Positions 41,202-50,580 of a DNA stretch of 64,000 bases are shown here, in pieces. Every line of letters starts with the position of its first letter. Position 1 is the stretch's first letter. The notes beneath the pieces are model-generated. The model had not been told where the DNA came from. It saw nothing but the letters and a program-made list of their open reading frames with translations, and did no database searches. Position numbers and translations under genes: made by a program. This DNA comes from Tenggerimyces flavus (GTDB lineage: Bacteria; Actinomycetota; Actinomycetes; Propionibacteriales; Actinopolymorphaceae): contig NZ_JAFBCM010000001.1 in the NCBI RefSeq assembly GCF_016907715.1, positions 5,146,001 to 5,210,000 on the forward strand, in the 5' to 3' direction.

Positions 41202-42008
41202 TCAGAAGGTGAATCGGTAGCTGACCATCAGGTTGCGCCAGGCCTTGAACTTGTGGCCGACCTGGTAGAGCCTCCGGATTCCGGGCGAGTGGATGAGCGG
41301 CCAGAACGTCGAGAACGGCGAGGTTTCTTGGAGCCGCAGGCGGTTGTTCCCGCTTTCGATCTCGTGTCCGTCGCGGAAGCTGAACACGAAGACCTTGATG
41401 AAGCGCGTCATCCACTGCGCCAGCGAGTCGAAGAGCAGCTCGCCGGTTCCGAAGTGGTCGCTGAGGCGTTGCAGGAGCTTGCGGACGTCGTCGGTCTGCA
41501 GGTACGGGAACAGGCCCTCGGCGATGATCAGGGTGGGGCGGTCGTTCGGGATGGCTCTCAGCCAGTCGTCATCGGTGACCGACGCGGCGATCATCCAGTG
41601 GCCGTCGCGCTCTTCGAACAGCCTTCTGCGTATGGCGATCACGTCGGGGAGGTCGAGGTCGTACCAGCGGACGTTCTTCGGCTTCTGGAGCCGTAGTGCG
41701 CGACTGTCGAGCCCGCAGCCGACCTGCAGCACGGTCGCGTCGGGGTGGCGGTCGAGGAACGCGGTCGTCCAGGTGTCGAGCTGCTTGCCGCGGAGCGCGA
41801 CGAGGAACTGGTTCGTCTTCGGCCGGAGCCTTCGGGCGAGCGCGGGCTCGTCGTACTCGATCCGCTCCAGTGCCTCGGCGGCATAGTGGTCGCGGAGGAT
41901 CGAGTGGGGCGAGCGGCTCTCGTACGCGCGGAGGTAGAGCGTGCCGAGCAACGTCCACATCACGTCGTCGCTGAGCAGGGTCGAGACGTCCAGCTTGCCG
42001 GTGGTCAC
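41202..42008 (-). CDS. PPM1/TCMP-type O-methyltransferase
   Basis: A 268-residue SAM-dependent methyltransferase of the leucine-carboxymethyltransferase (PPM1) fold, the TcmP-like group common in actinobacterial secondary metabolism. SAM motif I reads VLQVGCGLDSRALRL; the second acidic motif is RWYDLDLPDVI, and IAEGLFPYL is the family hallmark. GTG 42008 lies 7 nt after TACGAT (42021-42016), so the gene has its own leaderless promoter although it follows the LuxR gene closely. An inverted repeat covers the region just upstream. The methyl acceptor is unknown; no biosynthetic cluster is nearby. Confidence 0.87.
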   Translation of the reverse strand: MTTGKLDVSTLLSDDVMWTLLGTLYLRAYESRSPHSILRDHYAAEALERIEYDEPALARRLRPKTNQFLVALRGKQLDTWTTAFLDRHPDATVLQVGCGLDSRALRLQKPKNVRWYDLDLPDVIAIRRRLFEERDGHWMIAASVTDDDWLRAIPNDRPTLIIAEGLFPYLQTDDVRKLLQRLSDHFGTGELLFDSLAQWMTRFIKVFVFSFRDGHEIESGNNRLRLQETSPFSTFWPLIHSPGIRRLYQVGHKFKAWRNLMVSYRFTF

Positions 42009-42026
42009 GTGCCCTATCGTACGCTT

Positions 42027-42046
42027 CGTTCAGAACGTACTGAACG
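42027..42046. promoter_or_regulatory. Inverted repeat upstream of the PPM1-type methyltransferase
   Basis: CGTTCAG (42027-42033) and CTGAACG (42040-42046) form an inverted repeat with a 6-bp spacer, 5 bp upstream of the TACGAT hexamer and 5 bp from the LuxR gene stop. It has the size and place of a small operator covering the -35 region. Confidence 0.5.
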
Positions 42047-42051
42047 TTGTG

Positions 42052-44808
42052 TCACTCCTCGGCCAGCGCGTCCAGGGTCCGGCCGAGCTCGGCACGCGAA
42101 CGGATCCCGAGCTTCCCGTAGATGCGACCAATGTGAGCCTCGACCGTGCGCGGGCTGATGAACAGTTCGCTCGCGACCTGGCGGTTGGTGAGCCCGGTGG
42201 CGGCGAGCTCGGCGACGCGGCGTTCGGTCTCGGTCAGTAGGCCCGGCTTGACGGAACGGAGTCCGACCCGGCTGAGCTCGTCACGGGCTCGTTCGGTCCA
42301 GGACCGCGCGCCGAGCGCGGTGAAGATCAGGTCGGCCTCGGTGAGCGCGGACTGGGCGAGCTTCTTCTGCCGTTGCCTGCGCTCGAGCTGCCCCAACGCC
42401 AGCCACGTACGGCCCGTCTCGAACGGGACGGCGACGCGCCCGTGCTGGCGGAGCGCCTCGTGGAACGCCTCCCTCGCGCCGTCGATGTCGTCTTCCGCGG
42501 CGAGCAGCAGCCCGCGACCGCGCGCCGCTCGTGCCCGGCTGGTCGGAACGTCGAGCCGGGTCGAGATCTCTTCGTGCTCGTCGAGAAGCTCGCGCGCCCT
42601 GTCTCGTTCGCCCAAGCCCACCAGGACCTCCGCTGCGTCAACTACTTCTTGACGGGAGGCGGGATGGCGCAACCTCATCTTGACACTCAGCTCCACGGCT
42701 TCCTCGAGCTTCGGGCGTGCCGCCCGAAGGTCGCCGACGGTCAGCTCGATGAAGCCCTGCAGCCACAGGGCGCGCCGGCGTTCCCACAGGTCGGACGCCA
42801 ACGCGAGGCTCTCGTCGACCTCGGCCCGGGCGGCGTCGATGTCGCCGAGCCCCGCGTCCAGCATGCCGAGCAGGTAGATCGCCGCACCGCGCTGCGACGC
42901 CTGCCCACTGGCGCCGGCCGTTTCGATCGACTCCAACGCGAGCTCGCGGGCCCGGTGCCAGTCGCCCGATCTCCAGTCCAGTCTGGCCAAATGGCCGAGG
43001 AGGAAGGACACGCTGCTGTCGTCGCCTTCGTCGACAGCGGCTTGGTACGCCTCGGTCAACGCGCGGCGGGCGTCGTCGAGCTCGTCGAGCGTGGTCAGCC
43101 AGGCGCCGAGGCCGGTGATCGCGCGCTTGGACACGCGGAACGGGGCGGCGCCTTCCTCGACTCGGACGGCTTCCTCGGCGCGCTCCCGGTCGTACGGCAG
43201 CCCCAGTGAGACCCTGAGCTCGACGTATGCCTGGAGGGCGCTGCTGCTCGTCTGCGGATCGTTGGTCGGTAGCCGCTCCAGAAGCGCGATCGCCTTCTCC
43301 GCGTGGGCCAAGGCCGCTTCGAGATCCTCGTACTCCTCGCTAGCCGCGAGGACGTGCGCCCTGGCCGCGAGGTGGAGGTCGTCCGCCGCGAGGACGAGGG
43401 CCTCGGTCCGGAGCGCGGCCGCACCGTCGGCGTTGCCGTTGTCGAACTCGATCTCGGCGAGCAGCAGAGCGGCTTCGCCTTGCGTGGAAGGGTGTCCCGC
43501 TTCGGCGCGGACCTGCTGGGCGAGGCGGGCCGCGCCGGGCGTGTCGCCGTCGCGGAACCGATGCCTCGCGAGCGCCAATTGGCGGCGTAACCGGTCGGCG
43601 GTGTCGGCCGGCGGGGTGCGGTGGACGGCGAGCTCGAACAGTTCGGTCGCCGCGGCGGCGGCGCCGCGCCGTACCGCCCCCTCGGCCGCCTGCTCGAGGG
43701 CCCGGGCGACGTCGGCGTCGGGCTCGCCGATGGCCAGGGCGAGGTGCCGGGCGCGGTCCTCGGCGACGGTCGCGGCTTCCGCGAGGGTCCGGTGGGCGTG
43801 GCGTCGTTGGGTCGCGGTCGCGTCGCCGTACAGCGTCGAGGCCATCAGCGGGTGCGTGAACGTGACGCGTCCGCCGTCGAGCTCGATCAGTCCGGCTTCT
43901 TCGGCTCGTTCGATGGCAGCCGTGCCTCCGGGCTGGCCGCGAAGCAACGCTTCGGTGGGCTTGGCGGAAGCCGCCGCGAGCAGGACGACGGCGCGTTCGT
44001 CCGGAGCGAGTGCCGCGATGCGATCGGCGAGCAGGTCGCGCAACCTGCCCGCCACGGGCAGCGGCTCGCCCGGCTTGGGATCGATGCCGCCGCGGTCGAG
44101 TGCGCGGACGATCTCCAACGCGTACAGGGGATTCCCGCCGGACGCCCGTTCGACGCGAACGAGCATGGGACGAGGCAGCGTGCGGCCGAGGGCGTTCTGG
44201 GTCAGCCGCTGCAACTCGCGCAGGTTGACCGGGCCGAGCGTTTGCCGTTCCACCGTGGGGAAGGCGGTGTCGAGGCCGAGCGGCAGCTCCGCGGGCGCCG
44301 GCGTTCGCCTGGCGAGGAGGATGCGGATCGGGAGGGTGTCGACGCGGCGGATCGCGAATGTCAGCACGCGTTCGGTCGAGCTGTCCAGCCAGGGGACGTC
44401 GTCGATCGCGATCAGGACGGAGGCTCGTTCGGCCAGCAGCTTCAGCGCCGTGAGGGTCGCGGCCGAGACCGCGCGCGGGTCGATCCGCGCCTGCTCGTCG
44501 TCGCCTCGGAGCAGTGCGGTCGCGAGAGCTTGGCGTTGGGGCGGTGGCAGCGCGGCGAGGACGTCGTCGGCCACGTCGGCGAGGAGGTCCGCGAGACCGG
44601 CGAACGCCAGTGGTGCTTCGGCCTCGACGGGACGGCAACGGAGGACGGTCGTGCCGCGTTCCCTCGCTGTCGCGACGGCCGCCCGCCACAGGGAGGTCTT
44701 GCCGATGCCGGCCTCGCCGTCGACGACCAAGGCGGCCGGCCCGTCGTCCGTGGCGAAGAAGGACGTGAGGCGGTCGAGCTCGGCCTCCCGCCCGATCAGC
44801 TCGTCCAC
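42052..44808 (-). CDS. Large LuxR-family (LAL-type) ATPase regulator
   Basis: A 918-residue regulator. The N-terminal AAA/STAND ATPase has Walker A GEAGIGKTS (31-39) and a Walker B-like VLIAIDDVPWLD near residue 130. The middle ~400 residues are helical, TPR-like repeats. The last 60 residues are a LuxR/GerE helix-turn-helix (LTETERRVAELAATGLTNRQVA and the recognition helix SPRTVEAHIGRIYGKL). LAL proteins activate operons for carbon use or antibiotics in actinobacteria. GTG 44808 lies 7 nt after TACATT (44821-44816). It is divergent from the DUF4242 gene and sits near the sugar locus, but no target is evident. Confidence 0.92.
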   Translation of the reverse strand: MDELIGREAELDRLTSFFATDDGPAALVVDGEAGIGKTSLWRAAVATARERGTTVLRCRPVEAEAPLAFAGLADLLADVADDVLAALPPPQRQALATALLRGDDEQARIDPRAVSAATLTALKLLAERASVLIAIDDVPWLDSSTERVLTFAIRRVDTLPIRILLARRTPAPAELPLGLDTAFPTVERQTLGPVNLRELQRLTQNALGRTLPRPMLVRVERASGGNPLYALEIVRALDRGGIDPKPGEPLPVAGRLRDLLADRIAALAPDERAVVLLAAASAKPTEALLRGQPGGTAAIERAEEAGLIELDGGRVTFTHPLMASTLYGDATATQRRHAHRTLAEAATVAEDRARHLALAIGEPDADVARALEQAAEGAVRRGAAAAATELFELAVHRTPPADTADRLRRQLALARHRFRDGDTPGAARLAQQVRAEAGHPSTQGEAALLLAEIEFDNGNADGAAALRTEALVLAADDLHLAARAHVLAASEEYEDLEAALAHAEKAIALLERLPTNDPQTSSSALQAYVELRVSLGLPYDRERAEEAVRVEEGAAPFRVSKRAITGLGAWLTTLDELDDARRALTEAYQAAVDEGDDSSVSFLLGHLARLDWRSGDWHRARELALESIETAGASGQASQRGAAIYLLGMLDAGLGDIDAARAEVDESLALASDLWERRRALWLQGFIELTVGDLRAARPKLEEAVELSVKMRLRHPASRQEVVDAAEVLVGLGERDRARELLDEHEEISTRLDVPTSRARAARGRGLLLAAEDDIDGAREAFHEALRQHGRVAVPFETGRTWLALGQLERRQRQKKLAQSALTEADLIFTALGARSWTERARDELSRVGLRSVKPGLLTETERRVAELAATGLTNRQVASELFISPRTVEAHIGRIYGKLGIRSRAELGRTLDALAEE

Positions 44809-44869
44809 GGGCCCAAATGTAGGTGATCGCCCGATGTCGCGGGCCCAGGTTTTTCCTACCGTCCTAGGT

Positions 44870-45112
44870 ATGGACGTGTATCTCGTCGAGCGCTACGCGA
44901 CCGGCCTGACGCCCGCCTCGCTGCGGGCCGCCGGCTCGCGGGTGGCAGCCGCATGCTCCGGTACGTACCTCGGCTCGGTTCTGGTACGAGGCGACGAGGG
45001 CGCGCTCTGCCTCTTCCGCGCACCATCGCTCACGGCCGTCGAGCAGGCGGCTCGGCAGGAGGGGACGCTGTACGAACGCGTGGTGGCGGTCGAGCTGGTC
45101 GGGTTCGCCTAG
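44870..45112 (+). CDS. DUF4242-like small protein
   Basis: An 80-residue protein with a ferredoxin-like beta-alpha-beta pattern: MDVYLVERYATGLTPASL opens it, then YLGSVLVRGDEGALCLFRAP and a final strand VVAVELVGFA. This pattern matches DUF4242, whose members include nickel-binding proteins. ATG 44870 lies 7 nt after TACCGT (44857-44862), so the mRNA is leaderless. Its stop TAG shares CTAG (45109-45112) with the stop of the convergent helicase gene. Function is unknown. Confidence 0.7.
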   Translation: MDVYLVERYATGLTPASLRAAGSRVAAACSGTYLGSVLVRGDEGALCLFRAPSLTAVEQAARQEGTLYERVVAVELVGFA

Positions 45113-47841
45113 GCCGTCAGCGTGGCGTAAGCCACCACGCCGCGGCGCATGGCTTCGACGACGCCGCGGGCGGTCTTGCGCAGGTCGCTGTCCCCTGCCG
45201 CATCCGCCACCTGGTCGGCGAGGTCGAGGATCTGCTTCACCCACCGGACGAAGTCCCCCGCCGCCAGCCCGCACTCCGTCAGCACGTCGGCCAGCTGAGC
45301 ACCCGAGGCCCAGCGGAACGCGGCCCAGGCGAAGCCGAGGTCGGGCTCGCGCAGGAAGTCCAGGTGGAAGTCCCGCTCCAGCTGGTCCAGATCTCCCCAC
45401 GTCGACACCAACGACCCGAGCGCCTCCCGTGCCGCACCGGCCGGCAGTCGCGGCGGGGCGGCGTCGTCGGGGGTGCGGGACTCGTACGCCAACGCCGACA
45501 GGTTCGCGGCCAGCTCGGGCACGGTCAGCTTGTCCCACGTTCCCTGCCGCAGGCACTCGGCCGCGACCAGGTCCAGCTCGGTGTAGATCCGCGCCAGCCG
45601 GTCCCCCGCCGGCGTCGTCCGGTCGCCGTCGAGGTAGCCCAGCTCGTCCAGCACCTCGCACACGCGGTCGAACTGCCGCGCGATCGTGTTCGTCCGCTGC
45701 TCGACCCGCCGCTGCACGGCCTGCGTCTCGCGTTCGAGCCGGAGGTAGCGCTCCGCCCAGCGGGCGTGGTCCTCGCGCTCGTCGCAACCATGGCAGGGAT
45801 GCGCGCGCATCGACGCGCGCAGGTCCTGCAGCGTCTCGTCGTCGGCGGCGTTGCTGCCCCGCCGATAACGGCTCGGCGGAGAGTCAGGCGCCTTGTGGCG
45901 CAGGGAGTTCGCGAGATCGCGCCGCTGCTGTGCGTTGCGCGGATTGAACGAACGTGGCACCCGCATGCGCGTCAACGACTCCACCGGCGTCGGGAAGTCG
46001 ACCATCGACAGCTTGCGCACCTGCCGGTCGGCGGTCAGCACCGTCGGCCGCGGCTCGTCGCCGCTGCGGAAGCCGTGTCCCGGGTCGAGAACGAGCGCCA
46101 GCCCGGCACGCTTGCCCGCCGGTACGTGGATGACGTCGCCGGCACGCAGCTTGGCGAGCGACTCCACCACCTGCGCGCGCCGGTCGGTGCGCTGCCGCCG
46201 CGCGAGCCCGGTCTCGCGGTCCTTGATCGCGCGCCGGATGTTCGCGTACTCCATGAAGTCGCCGAGGTGGCAGGTCGCCGCCTCCGCGTACCCCTCCAGC
46301 GCCTCCTCGCTGCGCCGCACCTGCCGCGCGAGGCTCACGACGGCTCGGTCGGCCTGGAACTGCGCGAACGACGACTCCAGCAGCTCGCGCGCCCGGTCGC
46401 GGCCGAACTGGCGCACGAGGTTGACCGCCATGTTGTACGAGGGCCGGAAGCTCGAGCGGAGCGGGTACGTACGCGTCGACGCCATGCCGGCGACCGATGC
46501 AGGCTCGAGACCCGGCTGCCACAGCACGACGCCATGACCCTCGACGTCGATGCCGCGCCGCCCGGCCCGCCCGGTCAGCTGGGTGTACTCCCCCGGCGTC
46601 ACGTCGGCGTGCGCCTGGCCGTTCCACTTCACCAGCTTCTCGAGCACGACCGAACGCGCCGGCATGTTGATGCCGAGGGCCAGCGTCTCGGTCGCGAAGA
46701 CGATCTTCACCAGGCCGCGGGCGAACAGGTACTCGACGACCTCCTTGAACGTCGGCAGCAGGCCGGCGTGGTGGCTGGCGAGTCCGCGTTCGAGGCCTTC
46801 GAGCCACTCGTGGTAGCCGAGGATCGCGAGGTCTTCGTCGGGCAGCTCGGCGGTGCGTTCCTCCGCGTACGCGCGGATCTCGGCCGCCTCGTCCGGCGTG
46901 GTGAGGCGGATCCCGGAGTACAGGCACTGCATCACGGCGGACTCGCAGCCCTGCCGGCTGAAGATGAACTGGATCGCCGGCAGCAAGGCCTCGGCTTCGA
47001 GCTTCTCCGCGACCTGCGAACGGTTCGGTGTGAACGCGACCCGCTGGGATCGGTTGTGGTTGCGCTGCCCGCGCCGGCCACCGCGCTCATGGCCGCGGCC
47101 GTGTCGCCAGTCGTCACGGGCGATTCGCGTCAACTCCGGGTTGACGCGGGCCTCGAGGTCGGGGTTGCCGGTGTCGGCGAACAGGTCGTACATCCGCTTG
47201 CCGACCATCACGTGCTGGAACAGCGGAACGGGCCGGCGCTCCTCGACGATCACCTCGGTGTCGCCGCGTACGGTCTCCAACCACTCGCCGAACTCCTCGG
47301 CATTGGACACCGTCGCCGAGAGGCTGACGAGCTGGACCGACTCGGGGAGGTGGATGATCACCTCCTCCCAGGCGGCGCCGCGGAACGGGTCGGCGAGGTA
47401 GTGCACCTCGTCCATGACCACGTAGCCGAGGCCGGTGAGCGTGGAGGACCCCGCATACAGCATGTTGCGCAGCACTTCGGTGGTCATGACGACGACCGGG
47501 GCTTCGCCGTTGATCGTGTTGTCGCCGGTCAGGAGGCCGACGTTGGTCTGGCCGTACCGCTCGGAGAGCTCGTTGAACTTCTGGTTCGACAGTGCCTTGA
47601 TCGGCGTCGTGTAGAAGCACTTCCGGCCGGTGTCGAGCGCCTTGTGGACCGCGAACTCGCCGACGACCGTCTTGCCCGAGCCGGTCGGGGCGGCGACGAG
47701 CACGCCCTTCCCAGCGTCCAGGGCGCGGCAGGCCGCCTCCTGGAACGGGTCGAGGTCGAAGTCGTAGAGCTGGCGGAACGCCCGCAGTCGCGTTCCGTTA
47801 TCCCTCGCGACCTGTGCGTACCGCTCCGCCGGAGTGGTCAT
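45109..47841 (-). CDS. helY: HelY-type DEAD/DEAH-box helicase (Ski2-like)
   Basis: A 910-residue superfamily 2 helicase. Motif I is APTGSGKT (51-58), motif Ia TTPIKALSNQKF, motif II MDEVHYL (DEVH), motif III SLSATVSN and motif VI QLTGRAGRRGID. The C-terminal ~350 residues hold the rRNA-processing-arch region and the DSHCT domain typical of Ski2/Mtr4-like proteins. In actinobacteria the gene usually sits near tat and paf genes, as here; a role in RNA turnover or rRNA processing is presumed. ATG 47841 lies 6 nt after TAGCCT (47853-47848). The start overlaps the 3' end of the membrane-protein gene by 44 bp. Confidence 0.93.
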   Translation of the reverse strand: MTTPAERYAQVARDNGTRLRAFRQLYDFDLDPFQEAACRALDAGKGVLVAAPTGSGKTVVGEFAVHKALDTGRKCFYTTPIKALSNQKFNELSERYGQTNVGLLTGDNTINGEAPVVVMTTEVLRNMLYAGSSTLTGLGYVVMDEVHYLADPFRGAAWEEVIIHLPESVQLVSLSATVSNAEEFGEWLETVRGDTEVIVEERRPVPLFQHVMVGKRMYDLFADTGNPDLEARVNPELTRIARDDWRHGRGHERGGRRGQRNHNRSQRVAFTPNRSQVAEKLEAEALLPAIQFIFSRQGCESAVMQCLYSGIRLTTPDEAAEIRAYAEERTAELPDEDLAILGYHEWLEGLERGLASHHAGLLPTFKEVVEYLFARGLVKIVFATETLALGINMPARSVVLEKLVKWNGQAHADVTPGEYTQLTGRAGRRGIDVEGHGVVLWQPGLEPASVAGMASTRTYPLRSSFRPSYNMAVNLVRQFGRDRARELLESSFAQFQADRAVVSLARQVRRSEEALEGYAEAATCHLGDFMEYANIRRAIKDRETGLARRQRTDRRAQVVESLAKLRAGDVIHVPAGKRAGLALVLDPGHGFRSGDEPRPTVLTADRQVRKLSMVDFPTPVESLTRMRVPRSFNPRNAQQRRDLANSLRHKAPDSPPSRYRRGSNAADDETLQDLRASMRAHPCHGCDEREDHARWAERYLRLERETQAVQRRVEQRTNTIARQFDRVCEVLDELGYLDGDRTTPAGDRLARIYTELDLVAAECLRQGTWDKLTVPELAANLSALAYESRTPDDAAPPRLPAGAAREALGSLVSTWGDLDQLERDFHLDFLREPDLGFAWAAFRWASGAQLADVLTECGLAAGDFVRWVKQILDLADQVADAAGDSDLRKTARGVVEAMRRGVVAYATLTA

Positions 47842-48628
47842 GCCCCCAGGCTACGTGCTCTCCGCCGGACCTCGCTTCGCGCGGCACCTGACGGGCGCCC
47901 AACGCGACCAGCGCGAGGGCGCCGAGCCACGCCGGGATCGACTCCTCGACGGCAAGCTCCATGACCGCCGCACCCGCGGCGAGCGTGCCGACGACCACGA
48001 GCAACGGGTGGGGAGCCGGCTTCTCGACCGGTGCGGAAGGCATGCGGCGGAGCGCGAACGCCGCGACGACGAGGAGCACGATCGCGACGACGACACCGGC
48101 GAACTGCGGGACCGAGGCACGGAACGGGTCACTGGCGAGCTGCATCGCGGTGGTGATCACGACGCCGGCGGCGAACAGTACGGCAGTGACCGTCAGACCG
48201 ACCTTCCCCAGCCAGGGCTGGGTACGTCGTTCCGGCCCGACGAGCAGTTCGACGACCAGGATCGGAACGCTGATGCTCCAGACCGTGTGGAGCGTGAGGA
48301 CGAAGACCGTCCACGGGATCCCCATGCCCAGCACGTCCACGTGCCCGTAGGACAGCAGGTCGTGGCCGTAGTAGTGCGGGTTGAACAACGTCTGGGTCGT
48401 GATGCCTTCCTCAAGGACGCCGTACGCGAGCGCGAGCAGCACGATCGACGGCCAGCGCAGCCCGGCGCGATGGGCGACCTCGCGGACCAGGAGCGCGCCA
48501 CCCCCGTACAGCAGGGAGAGGACGACGAGGCCCACGAGCATCGTGACGGAGAGGTTGCCGAGCAAGAACTCGGCCACCAATGGCGACAGGAAGAACAGAC
48601 CGACAGCGGGAGCGATTCGTCTGAGCAT
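47798..48628 (-). CDS. Multi-pass membrane protein of unknown function
   Basis: A 276-residue membrane protein with about eight hydrophobic segments. LAYGVLEEGITTQTLFNPHYYGHD places a glutamate pair in a helix, which recalls CPBP-family intramembrane proteases, but the other CPBP motifs are not clear. The C-terminal ~30 residues are charged and histidine-rich (HVAWGHDHSGG). ATG 48628 has no clear ribosome-binding site; GACGCT 6 nt upstream could be a weak leaderless -10. Its 3' end overlaps the first 44 bp of helY. No function is assigned. Confidence 0.7.
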   Translation of the reverse strand: MLRRIAPAVGLFFLSPLVAEFLLGNLSVTMLVGLVVLSLLYGGGALLVREVAHRAGLRWPSIVLLALAYGVLEEGITTQTLFNPHYYGHDLLSYGHVDVLGMGIPWTVFVLTLHTVWSISVPILVVELLVGPERRTQPWLGKVGLTVTAVLFAAGVVITTAMQLASDPFRASVPQFAGVVVAIVLLVVAAFALRRMPSAPVEKPAPHPLLVVVGTLAAGAAVMELAVEESIPAWLGALALVALGARQVPREARSGGEHVAWGHDHSGGAVRTGREG

Positions 48629-48707
48629 GCACCCAGCGTCGTCCCGGTGGTCGATCAGCCAGGATGCCGTTCGTCGGGACCCGGGCGTGACATCCGTCAG
48701 GGCTCCG

Positions 48708-49592
48708 TCAGGGCTTGGGTGGCAGGAAGATCTGCAGCGCCTCGGGCACGCACTCGACCGTCAGCGGCAGCGGCGCGAGCTTCTCGCCGTCGGCGTACCC
48801 GGACGTCTCCGGCGCGGCCACGTTGACGAGCTTCGCCTTCCGGCGGGTGATCGCGGGGTGCGAGAACGAGCGGCCGGTGAACAGCTTCGGGTAGAGCCGA
48901 GCGAGATCGAGCCGGCTCACCTGACCGATCACCGTGACGTCGAACTGACCGTCCGCCGGGTCGGCGCCCTCGCAGATCCAGACGCCGCCGCCGAACGAGG
49001 ACGTGTTGCCGATCGCGATCACGAGCGCGTTGGTCTCCCAGCGTTCGCCGTCGAGCTCGAGCACGTACGGCCGGGGGGTGAAGTCGCGCACCTCGGCGGC
49101 AACGCCCGCGGCGTACTTCAACGTGCCGCGCAGCCGGTGCATGGTGTTGACCCGCTCGGTGACGCGGCCGGTGAAGCCGGCGGTGAAGATCGTGCCGAAC
49201 CAGGTCGCGCCAGCCTTGCCGAGGTCGATCGCCCGGTGCTGGCCGGCGATCACCAAGTCGACGGCGGCGAGGGGATCCTTGCGCGGCAGCGCGAGCGCGC
49301 GGGCCAGGTCGTTGCCGGAGCCGGCGGGCACGATGCCGAGCGGCGTGTTCGTTCCGGCGACGGCCTGCAGCGCGAGGTGGATCATGCCGTCGCCACCGAC
49401 GACGACGAGCGCGTCGACGCCGCGCGAGACGGCGCGGCGGGCTAGCTCGGCGGACTCGCCGGCATCGCGGCCAGCTTCCCAACGAGCGTTGAGTCCTGCG
49501 GACCTGAGCCGTTCGGTGACGGGACCCGCCATGCGGGCGCCACGTCCGCCTCCGGAGGTCGGATTGACGAGAACGGTGATCTCACGGGCCAC
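48708..49592 (-). CDS. Diacylglycerol/lipid kinase (DagK/YegS family)
   Basis: A 294-residue lipid kinase. VLVNPTSGGGRGAR is the N-terminal loop, VVVGGDGMIHLALQ the GGDGT nucleotide motif (Met for Thr), and IVPAGSGNDLARAL the third conserved block. It should phosphorylate diacylglycerol or a related lipid at the inner membrane face. GTG 49592 lies 8 nt after TAGTGT (49606-49601). It follows tatC by 47 bp; the order tatA-tatC-lipid kinase-helY is common in actinobacteria. Confidence 0.9.
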   Translation of the reverse strand: MAREITVLVNPTSGGGRGARMAGPVTERLRSAGLNARWEAGRDAGESAELARRAVSRGVDALVVVGGDGMIHLALQAVAGTNTPLGIVPAGSGNDLARALALPRKDPLAAVDLVIAGQHRAIDLGKAGATWFGTIFTAGFTGRVTERVNTMHRLRGTLKYAAGVAAEVRDFTPRPYVLELDGERWETNALVIAIGNTSSFGGGVWICEGADPADGQFDVTVIGQVSRLDLARLYPKLFTGRSFSHPAITRRKAKLVNVAAPETSGYADGEKLAPLPLTVECVPEALQIFLPPKP

Positions 49593-49639
49593 GTCTGCGA
49601 ACACTACTGGGCGACGTGGCCTTGTGCGGACGAGGCGCG

Positions 49640-50524
49640 CTAGTCGTCCTTGGACTCGCCGGCTCGTTCGATCTTCTCCACGTCGACGCCGGCGGCCACC
49701 AGGCTCGCTTTGCGGCGCCTGTCGATGAGGCGCGCGATCAGCTCGGAGATGATGAACAAGGCGCTCATCGGGACCGCGAGCATCAGCATCGTGAACGGGT
49801 CGATCGACGGAGTCGCGACCGCGGCGAACACGAAGATGAAGAAGATGATCGGCGCGCGCCACTTGCTCAGCCGCGCGGCGGACAGCACGCCCACCAGGTT
49901 GAGCAGGATCACGAAGACAGGGATCTCGAACGCGAGCCCGAAGACGATCAGCAGCCGCAGGATGAAGTCGAGCATGTTCGACACATCGAGCAGGTTCTGC
50001 GTCTTGATCGTCGTTTCCTCGAGGATCGGCGTGAACGACAGCAGCACCTGGATGCCCTTCGGCATCGCGAGGTAGCCGACGAAGACGCCGATGATGAACA
50101 GCGGCCCAGCGGTGCCGAGGAACGCCAGGCTCCACTTGCGCTCGTTCTTGTGCAACCCGGGGAGGATGAACGCCCACAGCTGGTACAGCCAGATGGGCGA
50201 CGCCGCCACCAACGCGGCGACGAACGTGATCTTCAACTGGAGCATGAGCGGCGAGGAGATGTTGCCCCAGTTCACGCCGACGGTGAGATCGTCGCGCGTG
50301 GCGTTGATCGCCGCGACCGCGGTGTCCAGCGGATGCTGCAACAGCTGGAACAGCACGCCGTAGAACTGCCACGCCACGATCATCATGATGATCAGCGCGA
50401 TGACCGACTTCAGCAGCCGGCCGCGCAGCTCACGTAGGTGTTCGACGAGGGTCATGCGACCCTCTTCGTCCGGAGTCGGCTTGGGCTTCTTACGGCCCAG
50501 CAACTGTCCGATGGAGATGCTCAC
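49640..50524 (-). CDS. tatC: Sec-independent protein translocase TatC
   Basis: A 294-residue protein with six transmembrane helices. The opening MTLVEHLRELRGRLL near residue 24 is the conserved cytoplasmic TatC motif that recognises the twin-arginine signal; the periplasmic loop and PIWLYQLWAFILPGL, NERKW and FAAVATPSIDPFTM follow. A charged C-terminal tail of ~35 residues is typical of actinobacteria. GTG 50524 is the start. With TatA it exports folded proteins. It lies 56 bp after tatA, so the two are probably one operon. No tatB is nearby. Confidence 0.95.
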   Translation of the reverse strand: MSISIGQLLGRKKPKPTPDEEGRMTLVEHLRELRGRLLKSVIALIIMMIVAWQFYGVLFQLLQHPLDTAVAAINATRDDLTVGVNWGNISSPLMLQLKITFVAALVAASPIWLYQLWAFILPGLHKNERKWSLAFLGTAGPLFIIGVFVGYLAMPKGIQVLLSFTPILEETTIKTQNLLDVSNMLDFILRLLIVFGLAFEIPVFVILLNLVGVLSAARLSKWRAPIIFFIFVFAAVATPSIDPFTMLMLAVPMSALFIISELIARLIDRRRKASLVAAGVDVEKIERAGESKDD

Positions 50525-50580
50525 GTCGCCCCCGGGGAGGACCAGCGCGCCTCAGGAAGGCACGACGATGAAACAGCGGA

